Shown one piece after another: positions 17,272 through 26,561 of a stretch of DNA of 64,000 nt. Under the pieces are notes generated by a model. That model was not told where the DNA came from. It worked only from the letters and a program-made list of their open reading frames with translations, and made no database searches. The position numbers and the translations under genes were made by a program. This DNA is from Pelolinea submarina (GTDB lineage: Bacteria; Chloroflexota; Anaerolineae; Anaerolineales; Anaerolineaceae): contig NZ_AP018437.1 of assembly GCF_003966975.1 (NCBI RefSeq), positions 1,054,001-1,118,000 on the forward strand, read 5' to 3'. How positions within the stretch are numbered: position 1 is the stretch's first letter; each line of letters begins with the position of its first letter.

Positions 17272-17957
17272 TGCCACGAATATTTTTGGTTGAGGACGAT
17301 AAGGCAATCGCTAAAAATCTAAACCTTTTGCTGCGCGCGGAGGGATTTACAGTCACCCATGCCTCCACGCGCGAGGAAGCCTTTGACGTGTTAGCCGGGA
17401 ATAAATTTGATTTGGCGTTGATTGATATTTCCCTGCCTGACGGAAATGGCTTTACGGTCTGCACGGAAATCAAAGAAACGCAAGATATCCCTGTTATCTT
17501 TCTGACGGCTTCCGGCGATGAGACGAGTGTTGTTACCGGGTTGAACCTGGGCGCGGACGACTATATCATCAAGCCTTTCCGTCCGCGTGAACTGATCGCG
17601 CGGATCAGAACAGCCCTGCGAAAAATCGGGCGTGCTCCATCAGCTTTTGAAATCAGCGGGCTTCACATCGATACTACCAGCGGTGTCGTGAAAAAGGATG
17701 GCAGCGAGGTTTTTCTTTCAGCCCTGGAATACCGTTTGCTGCTGGTGTTCATTAACAACCCAACCAGTATCCTCACCAGGAGCAGGCTGCTTGACGAATT
17801 GTGGGACGCAGCGGGTGAATATATCACTGATAATACACTGACCGTGTACATCAAACGCTTGCGGGAAAAAATAGAAGACGACCCGGCAAACCCGCAGATC
17901 ATCCTGACCATTCGCGGGACGGGATATCGATTGGGGAATAGTCATGCAGCGGAATAG
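17271..17957 (+). CDS. OmpR-family response regulator
   Basis: 228 residues: a receiver domain (1-~118) with acidic pocket E8/D9/D10, phosphoacceptor D52 (IDISLPDGNGF) and K near 101 (IIKPF), and a C-terminal winged-helix DNA-binding domain (about 128-225, EYRLLLVFINNP and TVYIKRLREKI, ending RGTGYRL). It resembles VanR/BceR-type regulators. The gene overlaps the kinase gene by 14 bases and the BlaI gene by one. It probably activates the downstream ABC transporter genes in response to the adjacent kinase. Confidence 0.92.
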   Translation: MPRIFLVEDDKAIAKNLNLLLRAEGFTVTHASTREEAFDVLAGNKFDLALIDISLPDGNGFTVCTEIKETQDIPVIFLTASGDETSVVTGLNLGADDYIIKPFRPRELIARIRTALRKIGRAPSAFEISGLHIDTTSGVVKKDGSEVFLSALEYRLLLVFINNPTSILTRSRLLDELWDAAGEYITDNTLTVYIKRLREKIEDDPANPQIILTIRGTGYRLGNSHAAE

Positions 17958-18933
17958 AGAGATTCGCCAGTTTGCCATTCTGTTCTCCATAATAGCTGCC
18001 GCTGCTGTGATATTGGGATTTGCAATCAATACAGCGGCGGGAATCCTTGTTCTCGCTTCAGCCGCTGCCTATGGCACTGCGTTTTTTGTGTTTACCAAAG
18101 CCCGATACAAAAGCATTGCGCGGCTTTCGGATCAAATCGACCTGGTACTTCATCATGCTGACCGTCTGAATATTGACGAGATGGACGAGGGCGAACTTTC
18201 CATTCTGCACAGCGAGATAACAAAAATGCTGCTGCGTATTCGGGAGCAAAACGACGCACTAAAAAATGAAAAAGAACATCTTGCCAATTCGCTGGCCGAC
18301 ATCGCCCACCAGCTCCGCACCCCGCTTACATCCGTAAACCTTATTCTGTCATTATTGGAGAATAACCCTGAAGAAAAAGAACGGAAAGCATTGATACAGG
18401 AAACGAAAGAGCTGTTTGTGCAGATGGATTGGCTGCTTACTTCCCTGTTGAAAATTTCGCGCCTGGATGCGGGTATTGTGGTATTCCAAAGCGAGCGGAT
18501 CAATGTAGCCCACTTAATAAATGCCGCGCTTCATCCGTTCCTGATTCCAATGGAACTGCGCAGGATTGATGTGCGGATTGACGCGCCAAAAGGGATAATC
18601 ATTCAGGGTGATCCGGGCTGGCTTTCGGAAGCCATTCAAAACATCCTTAAAAATTGCATTGAAAGCGCAGGCGAGAATGGAAAGATTGAGATCGTCTGCG
18701 GGGATAATCCGCTGTATACCGAGGTTGCCATCCACGACAGCGGCGCGGGCTTTGAAAAAGAAGACTTGCCCCGCCTGTTTACCCGATTCTACCGTGGAAT
18801 GAATCCAAGCGCTACGGGGTACGGGATTGGATTGGCGCTCTGCAAGATGATTATCACGCGGCAGGGAGGGACGATTACCGCAAAAAATCACCCGCAGGGC
18901 GGCGCGATATTTACCATCCGTTTCCCCAAGTGA
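17944..18933 (+). CDS. Sensor histidine kinase
   Basis: 329 residues. Two transmembrane helices close together at about 10-28 and 32-52 with almost no extracellular loop, as in intramembrane-sensing kinases that work with ABC transporters. HisKA follows with phosphoacceptor H122 (DIAHQLRTPLTS), then a HATPase domain (N box near ILKNCIESA, G boxes DSGAGF and GYGIGLAL). It is the partner of the response regulator at 17271. The lack of a sensor domain suggests that the downstream ABC transporter itself supplies the signal, as in Bce-type systems (inference). Confidence 0.9.
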   Translation: MQRNREIRQFAILFSIIAAAAVILGFAINTAAGILVLASAAAYGTAFFVFTKARYKSIARLSDQIDLVLHHADRLNIDEMDEGELSILHSEITKMLLRIREQNDALKNEKEHLANSLADIAHQLRTPLTSVNLILSLLENNPEEKERKALIQETKELFVQMDWLLTSLLKISRLDAGIVVFQSERINVAHLINAALHPFLIPMELRRIDVRIDAPKGIIIQGDPGWLSEAIQNILKNCIESAGENGKIEIVCGDNPLYTEVAIHDSGAGFEKEDLPRLFTRFYRGMNPSATGYGIGLALCKMIITRQGGTITAKNHPQGGAIFTIRFPK

Positions 18934-19016
18934 CGGATCTCTCACCCGAAAGTCACCGAGAAGGGGATTGAAAGCTTTATTATTTTGGGCGACTTTCGAA
19001 AAAGGAGGCTCATCTA

Positions 19017-19697
19017 ATGGAGCTATTAAAAATTGAAAATTTATGCAAGGTCTACGGCAAGGGCGAAAACAAAATTTCCGCGCTTGACCATGTCTCGCTG
19101 ACAATCGAAAAGGGTGAATTTACCGCAATCATCGGAACATCCGGGTCCGGTAAATCTACACTGCTGCACATCATCGGCGGCGTGGACGTACCGACCAGCG
19201 GGAAAGTGTTTTTAGACGGACAGGATGTATACGCCCAAAGCAATGAAAAACTTGCCATTTTCCGCAGGCGGCAAGTTGGCCTGATCTATCAGTTTTACAA
19301 CCTTATTCCCACGCTGAATGTGGTGGAAAACATCACCCTGCCTATTCTGATGGATAAGCGCAAGGTCAACGAGGAGCGTCTGAATGACTTGTTGGAACTG
19401 CTTGGGCTGCAAGACCGCAAAACACATTTACCCAACCAGCTTTCCGGCGGTCAGCAGCAGCGTGTTTCCATCGGGCGGGCTTTGATGAACGCCCCGGCGG
19501 TCATGCTTGCTGACGAACCCACGGGCAGTTTGGACAGCCGGAATGGACATGAAATCATCAAACTGCTCAAAGAAAGCAATCAAAAATATGGGCAGACCCT
19601 GCTCCTCGTCACCCATGACGAAAATATCGCCCTGCAGGCAGAGCGCATTATCGGCATTTCAGACGGCAAAGTCGTGCGAGACGAGAGGGTGCGGTAG
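19017..19697 (+). CDS. ABC transporter ATP-binding protein (MacB/BceA-like)
   Basis: 226 residues. Walker A GTSGSGKST, Q-loop at LIYQFYNLIP, signature LSGGQQQR, Walker B VMLADEPTG, and switch His in VTHDE. It belongs to the MacB/LolD/BceA branch that drives FtsX-type permeases, usually for antimicrobial peptide removal or lipoprotein work. AAGGAGG precedes the ATG by 8 bases. Its stop overlaps the GTG start of the permease by one base, so the two subunits are made together. Confidence 0.93.
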   Translation: MELLKIENLCKVYGKGENKISALDHVSLTIEKGEFTAIIGTSGSGKSTLLHIIGGVDVPTSGKVFLDGQDVYAQSNEKLAIFRRRQVGLIYQFYNLIPTLNVVENITLPILMDKRKVNEERLNDLLELLGLQDRKTHLPNQLSGGQQQRVSIGRALMNAPAVMLADEPTGSLDSRNGHEIIKLLKESNQKYGQTLLLVTHDENIALQAERIIGISDGKVVRDERVR

Positions 19698-22237
19698 TGA
19701 ACATTTTCAATAAAATCACGCTGCAAGGTTTGAAAAAAAGCCGCACACGGACGATCGTAACGGTGATCGGGGTGATTCTGTCTGCCGCCATGATTACAGC
19801 AGTCGCAACCTTTGTCGTCTCCCTGCAGAACTATATGATAAACGGCGCGGCTGTGAAATATGGCAGCTGGCATGTTGAAATTCCGGACGCCAATTCCTCC
19901 TTTGTGTTGGAACAGGCAGAGGACAGCCGGGTGGCAAATGTCACAGCGCTGCAGAACGTCGGCTATGCCACACTGAATGGCAGCCGAAATCCCGATAAAC
20001 CCTATCTTTTCATTTCCGGATGGAACGAGGAAGCCCTGAATGCTCTGCCGATCAAGCTGCTTTCCGGCAGGCTTCCGGAGAACAGCAGCGAGGTTGTGAT
20101 ACCGACTCATATCGCCGCCAACGGCGGTGTAAGAATTTCGGTGGGCGACACACTCACCCTCCCGGTCGGCAACCGCATGCGCGGCGATCAGAAACTCAGC
20201 CAACACGATCCGTATAATGCCGGGGAAGAAATTCTTGTACCCACGACAGAGAAAACATATACGGTTGTGGGCATCTGCCAACGACCCGCAATCGAGGAGT
20301 TTACCGCGCCCGGATACACTTTGATCACAACGGAGGATAACGCCGCGCCGGATAGCCTTACCGCATTTATCACGCTGAGGAATCCCTATCAGGTTCATTC
20401 TTATGCAGACAGCGTATCGGACAAGGCCGGTTATGTTTTGAACGATGATGTTCTGCGCTTTATGGGGCTTTCAGGGGAGAAGATTATTTCAGTGCTCTTG
20501 TATACGATTGGCGGTATTTTAATTACCCTGGTTATGCTCGGCTCGGTGTTCCTGATTCGTAATTCATTCAACATTTCGTTGAATGAACGTACACACCAGT
20601 TTGGTATCCTCATGTCGGTAGGCGCCACGGAAAAACAGCTACGCAATTCTGTGCTGTTTGAGGGACTTTGCATCGGCGCAATCGGCATTCCAATCGGAAT
20701 TTTGGCCGGTATACCCAGCATCAGGTTTGTACTTTCTCTTGTGGCAAAGAATTTCGCGAATTTCATGTATGAAAACGTACCGTTAACCTTGGTGGTGTCC
20801 CTTCCCGCGCTTATTGCCGCAGCGGTAATCAGCATGATCACGATTCTGATTTCGGCTTATATACCGGCAAAAAAGGCCGCCGGCATGCCTGTAATGGAGT
20901 GTATCCGCCAGACAAACGAGGTTAAGGTGGAAGCCAAAGCGATAAGGACCTCAAAGCTCGCGAAACGTATTTATGGTTTAGAGGAAACCCTTGCGCTAAA
21001 AAACTTTAAGAGAAACAAGCGGCGTTACCGCAGCATTATCCTGTCGCTTACGTTTAGCGTTGTGTTGTTTGTGTCGGCAAGCTCCTTTGGGATCTATCTC
21101 AATCAGGTCGCAGAAAATTCATCCATAGTAGTTGAAGATTATGATATCTGTTTTTATACGCGGGACATGGATGAAAGCGGGCTATTCCAGCTTTATGATG
21201 AGCTAAAAACCGCCGGCGGCGTTACCGTAAGCGCTTATCAGGCACTTTCTACCTATTCCACCGTGCTTAATACCAGTGATCTTTCAAGTCATTTTTTGGA
21301 TGAGTACGGCGGCCCCATCGGTTATGACGGGGTAAGTGAAACGGTGGAAGTGCAGGTGGATGTTCAATTTGTTGAGGACAGCGTCTATCAGAACCTGCTC
21401 GAAAGCCTTGGCTTATCGGCGGAGGAATACAGTGGGCAGGGCCCAAAAATGATCATGGCAGGAATCCTGCCCGGTCATTGGTACACGCAGGATCAACCTA
21501 TGGAATTTACGCTCCGCTCCAAAACCGGGGACCAGACGAAAACGATCCTTGCGACCTTTGTGGAAGACTACCCGGATCTGCTCCCCTCTGAGCCGGGTGA
21601 TTGGCCCGGATATTCGCTTCTGCTGATGGCCCCTTACGATGTAAAACCGCAGTTTGACGCACTGGGTGCGACTGTAAAGCCTGTAAAGTTGGGTATGACC
21701 TTCAAATCCGAAAATCCCGGTCAGTCAACAACTGAGATGCAGGCGATGATCGATGGAGCCGGCATTACCGCCGACTATGACCTTTACAACGTCTATAAGA
21801 TATTAGAAGAAAACCGGAACATTTCATTCATTATCAATCTTTTCGCCGTTGTTTTCACCGCGATGATCTCGCTGATCGCGGTTGCGAATGTATTCAATAC
21901 GATTTCCACTAATATCAAGCTGCGCAGGCGGGAATTTGCCATGCTCCGTTCCGTGGGGATGTCCGACCGGGATTTCAGCAAGATGATGCGCTTTGAGTGT
22001 GTTCTTTATGGAGCGCAGACAATGCTTTGGGGTCTGCCTCTCTCAGGGATCCTTTCTTTTCTGATTTTTGAGGCCATGAAGATCGGCGGTGGAGAGATTA
22101 ACTTTGTGTTCCCATGGAGCAGTATGGCCATCAGTGTATTCGGTGTTTTCCTGGTAGTGTTTGTTACAATGCTGTATGCCGTCAGCGAGATAAAAAGAGA
22201 AAATATCATAGACGCCCTACGGGATGATATGGCTTGA
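19697..22237 (+). CDS. ABC transporter permease, FtsX family (two FtsX domains)
   Basis: 846 residues from GTG 19697. TM1 at about 17-37 is followed by a MacB-like extracellular domain, then a first FtsX domain with three helices (about 255-400), another helix near 450-468, a second extracellular region and a final FtsX domain (about 700-840). The layout, with two FtsX repeats and large extracellular parts, is that of a Bce/Yts-like peptide-sensing or resistance transporter. It pairs with the ATPase at 19017. The sequence style (many Lys, Asn, Ile) differs from the GC-rich flanking genes. The hairpin at 22300 closes the cassette. Confidence 0.9.
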   Translation: MNIFNKITLQGLKKSRTRTIVTVIGVILSAAMITAVATFVVSLQNYMINGAAVKYGSWHVEIPDANSSFVLEQAEDSRVANVTALQNVGYATLNGSRNPDKPYLFISGWNEEALNALPIKLLSGRLPENSSEVVIPTHIAANGGVRISVGDTLTLPVGNRMRGDQKLSQHDPYNAGEEILVPTTEKTYTVVGICQRPAIEEFTAPGYTLITTEDNAAPDSLTAFITLRNPYQVHSYADSVSDKAGYVLNDDVLRFMGLSGEKIISVLLYTIGGILITLVMLGSVFLIRNSFNISLNERTHQFGILMSVGATEKQLRNSVLFEGLCIGAIGIPIGILAGIPSIRFVLSLVAKNFANFMYENVPLTLVVSLPALIAAAVISMITILISAYIPAKKAAGMPVMECIRQTNEVKVEAKAIRTSKLAKRIYGLEETLALKNFKRNKRRYRSIILSLTFSVVLFVSASSFGIYLNQVAENSSIVVEDYDICFYTRDMDESGLFQLYDELKTAGGVTVSAYQALSTYSTVLNTSDLSSHFLDEYGGPIGYDGVSETVEVQVDVQFVEDSVYQNLLESLGLSAEEYSGQGPKMIMAGILPGHWYTQDQPMEFTLRSKTGDQTKTILATFVEDYPDLLPSEPGDWPGYSLLLMAPYDVKPQFDALGATVKPVKLGMTFKSENPGQSTTEMQAMIDGAGITADYDLYNVYKILEENRNISFIINLFAVVFTAMISLIAVANVFNTISTNIKLRRREFAMLRSVGMSDRDFSKMMRFECVLYGAQTMLWGLPLSGILSFLIFEAMKIGGGEINFVFPWSSMAISVFGVFLVVFVTMLYAVSEIKRENIIDALRDDMA

Positions 22238-22299
22238 TTCAAAAACCGCCTTTTATGTTAATACATAGGTCAATTGAACGAGCGAAGTGAGAGAAACAA

Positions 22300-22326
22300 A
22301 ATACCACCCGCATAGCAGGTGGTATT
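22300..22326. terminator. Bidirectional terminator between convergent genes
   Basis: Perfect 9-bp stem AATACCACC (22300-22308) and GGTGGTATT (22318-22326) with a 9-base loop, 62 bases after the permease stop and 19 before the E2 stop on the other strand. Neither side has a long T run, so efficiency is uncertain. Confidence 0.6.
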
Positions 22327-22345
22327 GACTTTTGATTGGTTGAGA

Positions 22346-23713
22346 TTACTTTGTCAGGCTTACTTCACTGGCTTCCTCGATTAATTGTTTGATATATTGC
22401 AGGAAGCGCGCGGCCGGGGCGCCGTCAGTCAGGCGGTGGTCGAAGGCCATTGAGAGGGTCATCATCTTGCGAATGACGAGCTGGTTTTCTCGCACCACGG
22501 GTTGGGGGGCAACGCGCCCGACGCCCAGGATGGCGGCCTCCGGCAGGTTAATGACCGGCGTGAAGCCGTCCACATCGTACATACCCAGGTTGGTGATGGT
22601 GAAAGTGCCACCGGAGATATGATCGGGGTTCGCTTTGTTAGCGCGTACCTCATCCACATATTGGCGGAATTCACGCCCGACGGTTTGCAGATCCTTTTGA
22701 TCGACATCCCGGATGACCGGTACAACCAAACCCTGGTCGGCGTCCACGGCGATGCCGATGTTGACATCGGCCAGGCGCTCAATGGTCTCTCCATTAAGGC
22801 GCGCGTTCATATAAGGGAAGCGCCGCAGGGCGATGGCGCAGGCTTTGGCCAGCAGCTCGTTATAGCCGGGCGCAAAACCCCACTTAACCTCATATTGTTT
22901 TTTGAGTTTTTCGCGCAGGATCACCAATTCGGTAGCGTCCGCTTCCATCAGCAGTGTGACGCGCGCGGTGGTCTGTGCGCTGAGGCCCATGCGCTGGGCA
23001 ATGACCTTGCGCACTCCTGCCAGCGGAATGCTTTCGCTAACCGGCATGGATGGCAAAGTTGCCGGCGAAGGAGTCTGCGGCGCTGCTTTTTCAGCGGCTC
23101 GGGCGGCAATGGCAGCCGCCACGTCCTCGCGTGTGATTTCACCCCGCTGCCCGCTGCCTTGAACGCTACGTAAGTCCAGGTTAGCTTCGGCTGCCATCCG
23201 TTTGGCGACCGGACTGACCTTCATTTCTGTGGAAAGGTAGTTGAGCACGTCGGACTCGGTCACGCGCGTGCCGCTGCCGCCGGTGGGCGTCACCTGGCTG
23301 AGATCCACGCCTTTTTCGCTGGCCAAACGGCGCGCACGCGGAGAGGCAAAATTCTTTTCCGTGGGCTGCGCCCGGCCTGGTTGGGGTTCGGCAGCCGGGC
23401 CGCTGCTGGATGAGGCAGGGGCGTTTTGCCCGCCCGCGGCTGGCACAGCCGGCTGGGCAGCCTGAAAGGTTTCATCTTGAGCGCCAATCACAGCTACCAC
23501 AGTCAATACCGGCACCACTTGTCCAATTTCGAAGGGGCCGAAGTGAATATAACCGTCATCAACCGCTTCCACGTTGAAGATAGCTTTATCGGTTTCGACC
23601 TCCAACACTTCCTGGCCTTGCTTGACCTTATCGCCGTCCTGGACCTGCCATTTCAGCAAAGTTACTTCTTCAACGGTCTGCCCCAGCTTGGGAATGAACA
23701 GTTCCTCGGCCAT
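22346..23713 (-). CDS. Dihydrolipoamide acyltransferase (E2) of a 2-oxoacid dehydrogenase complex
   Basis: 455 residues. The lipoyl domain (1-~78) carries K43 in VETDKAIF. After an Ala/Pro/Gln linker come two consecutive peripheral-subunit-binding domains (about 121-160, ASPRARRLASEKGVDL, and about 165-205, SPVAKRMAAEANLDL). The catalytic acyltransferase domain ends with the DHRLTDGAPAA motif (His and Asp-Gly active site). It moves an acyl group from E1 to CoA. Its start overlaps the stop of the fused E1 gene by one base, so they form one operon. Pyruvate, acetoin or branched-chain 2-oxoacids are possible substrates. Confidence 0.92.
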   Translation of the reverse strand: MAEELFIPKLGQTVEEVTLLKWQVQDGDKVKQGQEVLEVETDKAIFNVEAVDDGYIHFGPFEIGQVVPVLTVVAVIGAQDETFQAAQPAVPAAGGQNAPASSSSGPAAEPQPGRAQPTEKNFASPRARRLASEKGVDLSQVTPTGGSGTRVTESDVLNYLSTEMKVSPVAKRMAAEANLDLRSVQGSGQRGEITREDVAAAIAARAAEKAAPQTPSPATLPSMPVSESIPLAGVRKVIAQRMGLSAQTTARVTLLMEADATELVILREKLKKQYEVKWGFAPGYNELLAKACAIALRRFPYMNARLNGETIERLADVNIGIAVDADQGLVVPVIRDVDQKDLQTVGREFRQYVDEVRANKANPDHISGGTFTITNLGMYDVDGFTPVINLPEAAILGVGRVAPQPVVRENQLVIRKMMTLSMAFDHRLTDGAPAARFLQYIKQLIEEASEVSLTK

Positions 23714-25806
23714 TAACGCATCACCTTTCTGCAGGCGTCCACAATCCGCTGCACGTTGGGAATGGCCAGATCCTCCAGCACTTCTGAGCGTGGAACGGGC
23801 ACATTGGCAGCCGCCACGCGCTGCATGGGCGCGTCCAGCCAGTCAAAAGCCTGTTCGTTAACCACGGCCATGACCTCATTGATGAAGCTGGTGTTTTCGT
23901 AAGCTTCGGTCACACCCACAAAACGGCCGGTCTTCTTAACCGAGTCAATCAGCGTGTGGGTGTCCAGCGGTTTCAGCGAACGCAGATCGACTACTTCTAC
24001 GTCAATACCCTCTTTTGCTAAAATCTCAGCCGCGCTGAGCGCGTTCAATACCTGGCGCGAATAGGTCGCGATGGTGATGTCTTTGCCGCTGCGTTTGACG
24101 TCCGCAGAACCCAGCGGGATCAGGTATTCGCCTTCCGGCACGGGGCCTTTGGTTTTGTAGAGCATCTTGTGTTCGATGAATATGACCGGATTGTTGTCCC
24201 GGATGGCGGCTTTCAGCAAACCTTTCACATCGTAGGGCGTAGCCGGCATGACCACATAGATGCCGGGGAAGTGCGTCCACAACGATTCCAGACTCTGGGA
24301 GTGATGGGCGGCGATAGCCCGTCCGGCGCCGCCTTCGGTGCGCACCACCATGGGCACGCTGGTTTTGCCGCCGAACATATAGCGGTTCTTGGCGCCCTGA
24401 TTGGCGATCTGGTCCATGCACAAAGGCGAAAAATCTACGTACATAATCTCGGCCACCGGCCGCATACCGGCCATAGCTGCGCCCACGGCCGCGCCGCCGA
24501 TGGCGGCTTCGGAGATGGGCGTGTCGAGCACGCGCCACCCGCCAAATTCATTGAACAGGTTGCGCGTGGCGCCATAAGCGCCGCCGTACAAGCCGACATC
24601 TTCTCCCATAATGAAGACGCGCTCGTCGCGCAGCATCTCTTCACGCAGGGCTTCCTGGATCGCTTCGGCGTAGGAAATCTGGCGTATGTTGGGGTCGGTG
24701 CGAATTTTTTCACGCAGTTCCGCTTCCGTTTCTATGTCTTTGACCGTGAAAATGGAAGGCGCGTACACGTCCGTTTCCAGCTCGGATGGGTCGGGCGTAG
24801 GGGAGCTTTCGCTGTAGGCCATGGCTTTTTTCAGCTTGCTCTTGACCTCGCTATCGATGGCTTCCATTTCTTCATCGCTGAGCATACCCACGGCTTTTAA
24901 TTCCTGGCTGAGAATCAGGATGGGATCGCGGTCTTTGTAGGCCTGTTCTTCTTCCTTGGTACGGTAAGCGCGCGGGTCGGAATGGGAATGCCCGAAGTAG
25001 CGATAAGTCTTGGCTTCCACAATGCTGGGGCCTTTCCCCTGGCGGGCGTGCGCGATGGCTTTCTGCACTGCGCCGCGCACAGCCAGCGCATCCATCCCGT
25101 CCACCACTTCGCCCGGAATACCGTAAGCGCAGGCGCGGTCGGCTACATTGGGCAGTTTGCTGACCTTGGCGAAAGGTACGGACATGCCGTACAGGTTGTT
25201 TTCCACCACGAAAACCACCGGCAGATCCCAGATGGATGCCATGTTGAGGGATTCGTGGAAGTTGCCGGAATTGGAAGCGCCGTCACCCAAAAAACACAAA
25301 ACCACCTTGTCGCTGCCCTGTAACTTTTGGGCCAGGGCCGCGCCGACCGCGACCGGCAGGTTGCCGGCTACGATGCCGGTGGCACCCAGGTTGCCGTGAT
25401 CGACGTCCGCGATATGCATGGATCCGCCCTTGCCTTTGCAGTAACCGCCGGACTTGCCCAGCACTTCGGCCATCATTTTGTTGAAGTGTGTCTGTTTTTC
25501 TTCGGGTGTTTTGGCGTGTGTATCGCCGTGCGCGTGTGCGTGACCGTGGCCGCGGTGGGTGCTGGTCACCAGGTCGTCTTCACGCATGGCGGAGATGGCG
25601 CCAACTGCAACAGCTTCGGAGCCGGCATACAGGTGCGAGGCGCCTTTCAACAAGTCTCTACCCAATAAGCTGCTGATATTGTTCTCGAATGCGCGGATCT
25701 CCATGATTTGGCGCAAGTAGCCCAGCAGTTGTTCTTTCGTGAGGGCTTGCTCTTCAATGATTGCGGTGGTACTTTCGATGATCTCAGACTTGCTTTTTGT
25801 TGCCAT
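23713..25806 (-). CDS. Fused E1 alpha-beta 2-oxoacid dehydrogenase (TPP-dependent)
   Basis: 697 residues joining the alpha subunit (about 20-345) and the beta subunit (about 375-697) that are usually separate proteins. The alpha half contains the TPP/Mg motif GDGASNSGNFHESLN ending in VENN, and the His-rich loop THRGHGHAHAHGDTH. The beta half has MGEDVGLYGGAYG and EHKMLYKTKGPVPEG. The enzyme decarboxylates a 2-oxoacid (or cleaves an acyloin) and acylates the E2 lipoyl arm. The ATG at 25806 follows GGAGGTTTTCCAAA. An SDR gene lies 23 bases upstream on the same strand. Confidence 0.9.
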   Translation of the reverse strand: MATKSKSEIIESTTAIIEEQALTKEQLLGYLRQIMEIRAFENNISSLLGRDLLKGASHLYAGSEAVAVGAISAMREDDLVTSTHRGHGHAHAHGDTHAKTPEEKQTHFNKMMAEVLGKSGGYCKGKGGSMHIADVDHGNLGATGIVAGNLPVAVGAALAQKLQGSDKVVLCFLGDGASNSGNFHESLNMASIWDLPVVFVVENNLYGMSVPFAKVSKLPNVADRACAYGIPGEVVDGMDALAVRGAVQKAIAHARQGKGPSIVEAKTYRYFGHSHSDPRAYRTKEEEQAYKDRDPILILSQELKAVGMLSDEEMEAIDSEVKSKLKKAMAYSESSPTPDPSELETDVYAPSIFTVKDIETEAELREKIRTDPNIRQISYAEAIQEALREEMLRDERVFIMGEDVGLYGGAYGATRNLFNEFGGWRVLDTPISEAAIGGAAVGAAMAGMRPVAEIMYVDFSPLCMDQIANQGAKNRYMFGGKTSVPMVVRTEGGAGRAIAAHHSQSLESLWTHFPGIYVVMPATPYDVKGLLKAAIRDNNPVIFIEHKMLYKTKGPVPEGEYLIPLGSADVKRSGKDITIATYSRQVLNALSAAEILAKEGIDVEVVDLRSLKPLDTHTLIDSVKKTGRFVGVTEAYENTSFINEVMAVVNEQAFDWLDAPMQRVAAANVPVPRSEVLEDLAIPNVQRIVDACRKVMR

Positions 25807-25829
25807 TTGGAAAACCTCCAGAAATAAGT

Positions 25830-26561
25830 TTAGAAAGGTGAACTGCTGCGCCGGCGGATGTAGATTTCATCAACCGCGCAGCGATCGGAAAGACTCAAGA
25901 GGAACAGGACCGTGTTGGCAATATCCTCCGGCTGCATCAGCAGGGAGCGGTCCAAATCGGGGCGGGCGGCGGTTACCAGGTCGGTATCCACACCACCCGG
26001 ATAGATCAGGCTGGCGCGAATGTTATGCGCCTGTGCTTCCACTGCCAGTGATTTGGTCATGCCGGCTACGGCATGTTTGCTGGCGGTATAGGCACTCTGG
26101 TTTTCATAGCCCTTAAAACCGACCACGCTGGAAATGTTGATGATGGCGCCTGAATGCTGCGGGATCATCATGCGCATAGCCTGCTGACAGCACAGATAAG
26201 TGCCGCGTACATTAATGGAAAGCAGGCGATCCAGGTCGGCGGTTGGAAATTCAGCCAGTTGACCATACAGGCCAATGGCGGCGTTGTTGATTTGGATATC
26301 CAACCGGCCGAATTTATCCTCAACGGTTTTAAAGAGTGCCGTGATTTGTTTTTCATCGGACAGGTCGCAGGGTACGGCCAGCGATTTACCGCCGGCCTGG
26401 ATTATTTCCTGTGATACCGCTTCGATCTGCTCCAGCGTGCGGGCGGCTGTGACAACGGCTGCACCGTTCTTTCCCAGGGCCAACGCGATAGCGCGGCCGA
26501 TTCCACGACCGGCGCCGGTGACAATGGCTACTTTTCCTGTTAATTCAACATTAATTGACAT
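25830..26561 (-). CDS. Short-chain dehydrogenase/reductase
   Basis: 243 residues of the classical SDR family: TGAGRGIG (15-22), NNAA (92-95), catalytic S144/S145, Y158 and K162 in the YxxxK arrangement, and PGGVDTDL after it. NAD(P)-dependent; in this context it could be an acetoin/diacetyl-type or 3-oxoacyl reductase, but the sequence does not decide. It is the first gene of the minus-strand operon with the fused E1 and E2, which favours a link to acyloin or 2-oxoacid metabolism (inference). The C-terminus ends abruptly after YIRRRSSSPF, typical for the family in length. Confidence 0.87.
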   Translation of the reverse strand: MSINVELTGKVAIVTGAGRGIGRAIALALGKNGAAVVTAARTLEQIEAVSQEIIQAGGKSLAVPCDLSDEKQITALFKTVEDKFGRLDIQINNAAIGLYGQLAEFPTADLDRLLSINVRGTYLCCQQAMRMMIPQHSGAIINISSVVGFKGYENQSAYTASKHAVAGMTKSLAVEAQAHNIRASLIYPGGVDTDLVTAARPDLDRSLLMQPEDIANTVLFLLSLSDRCAVDEIYIRRRSSSPF

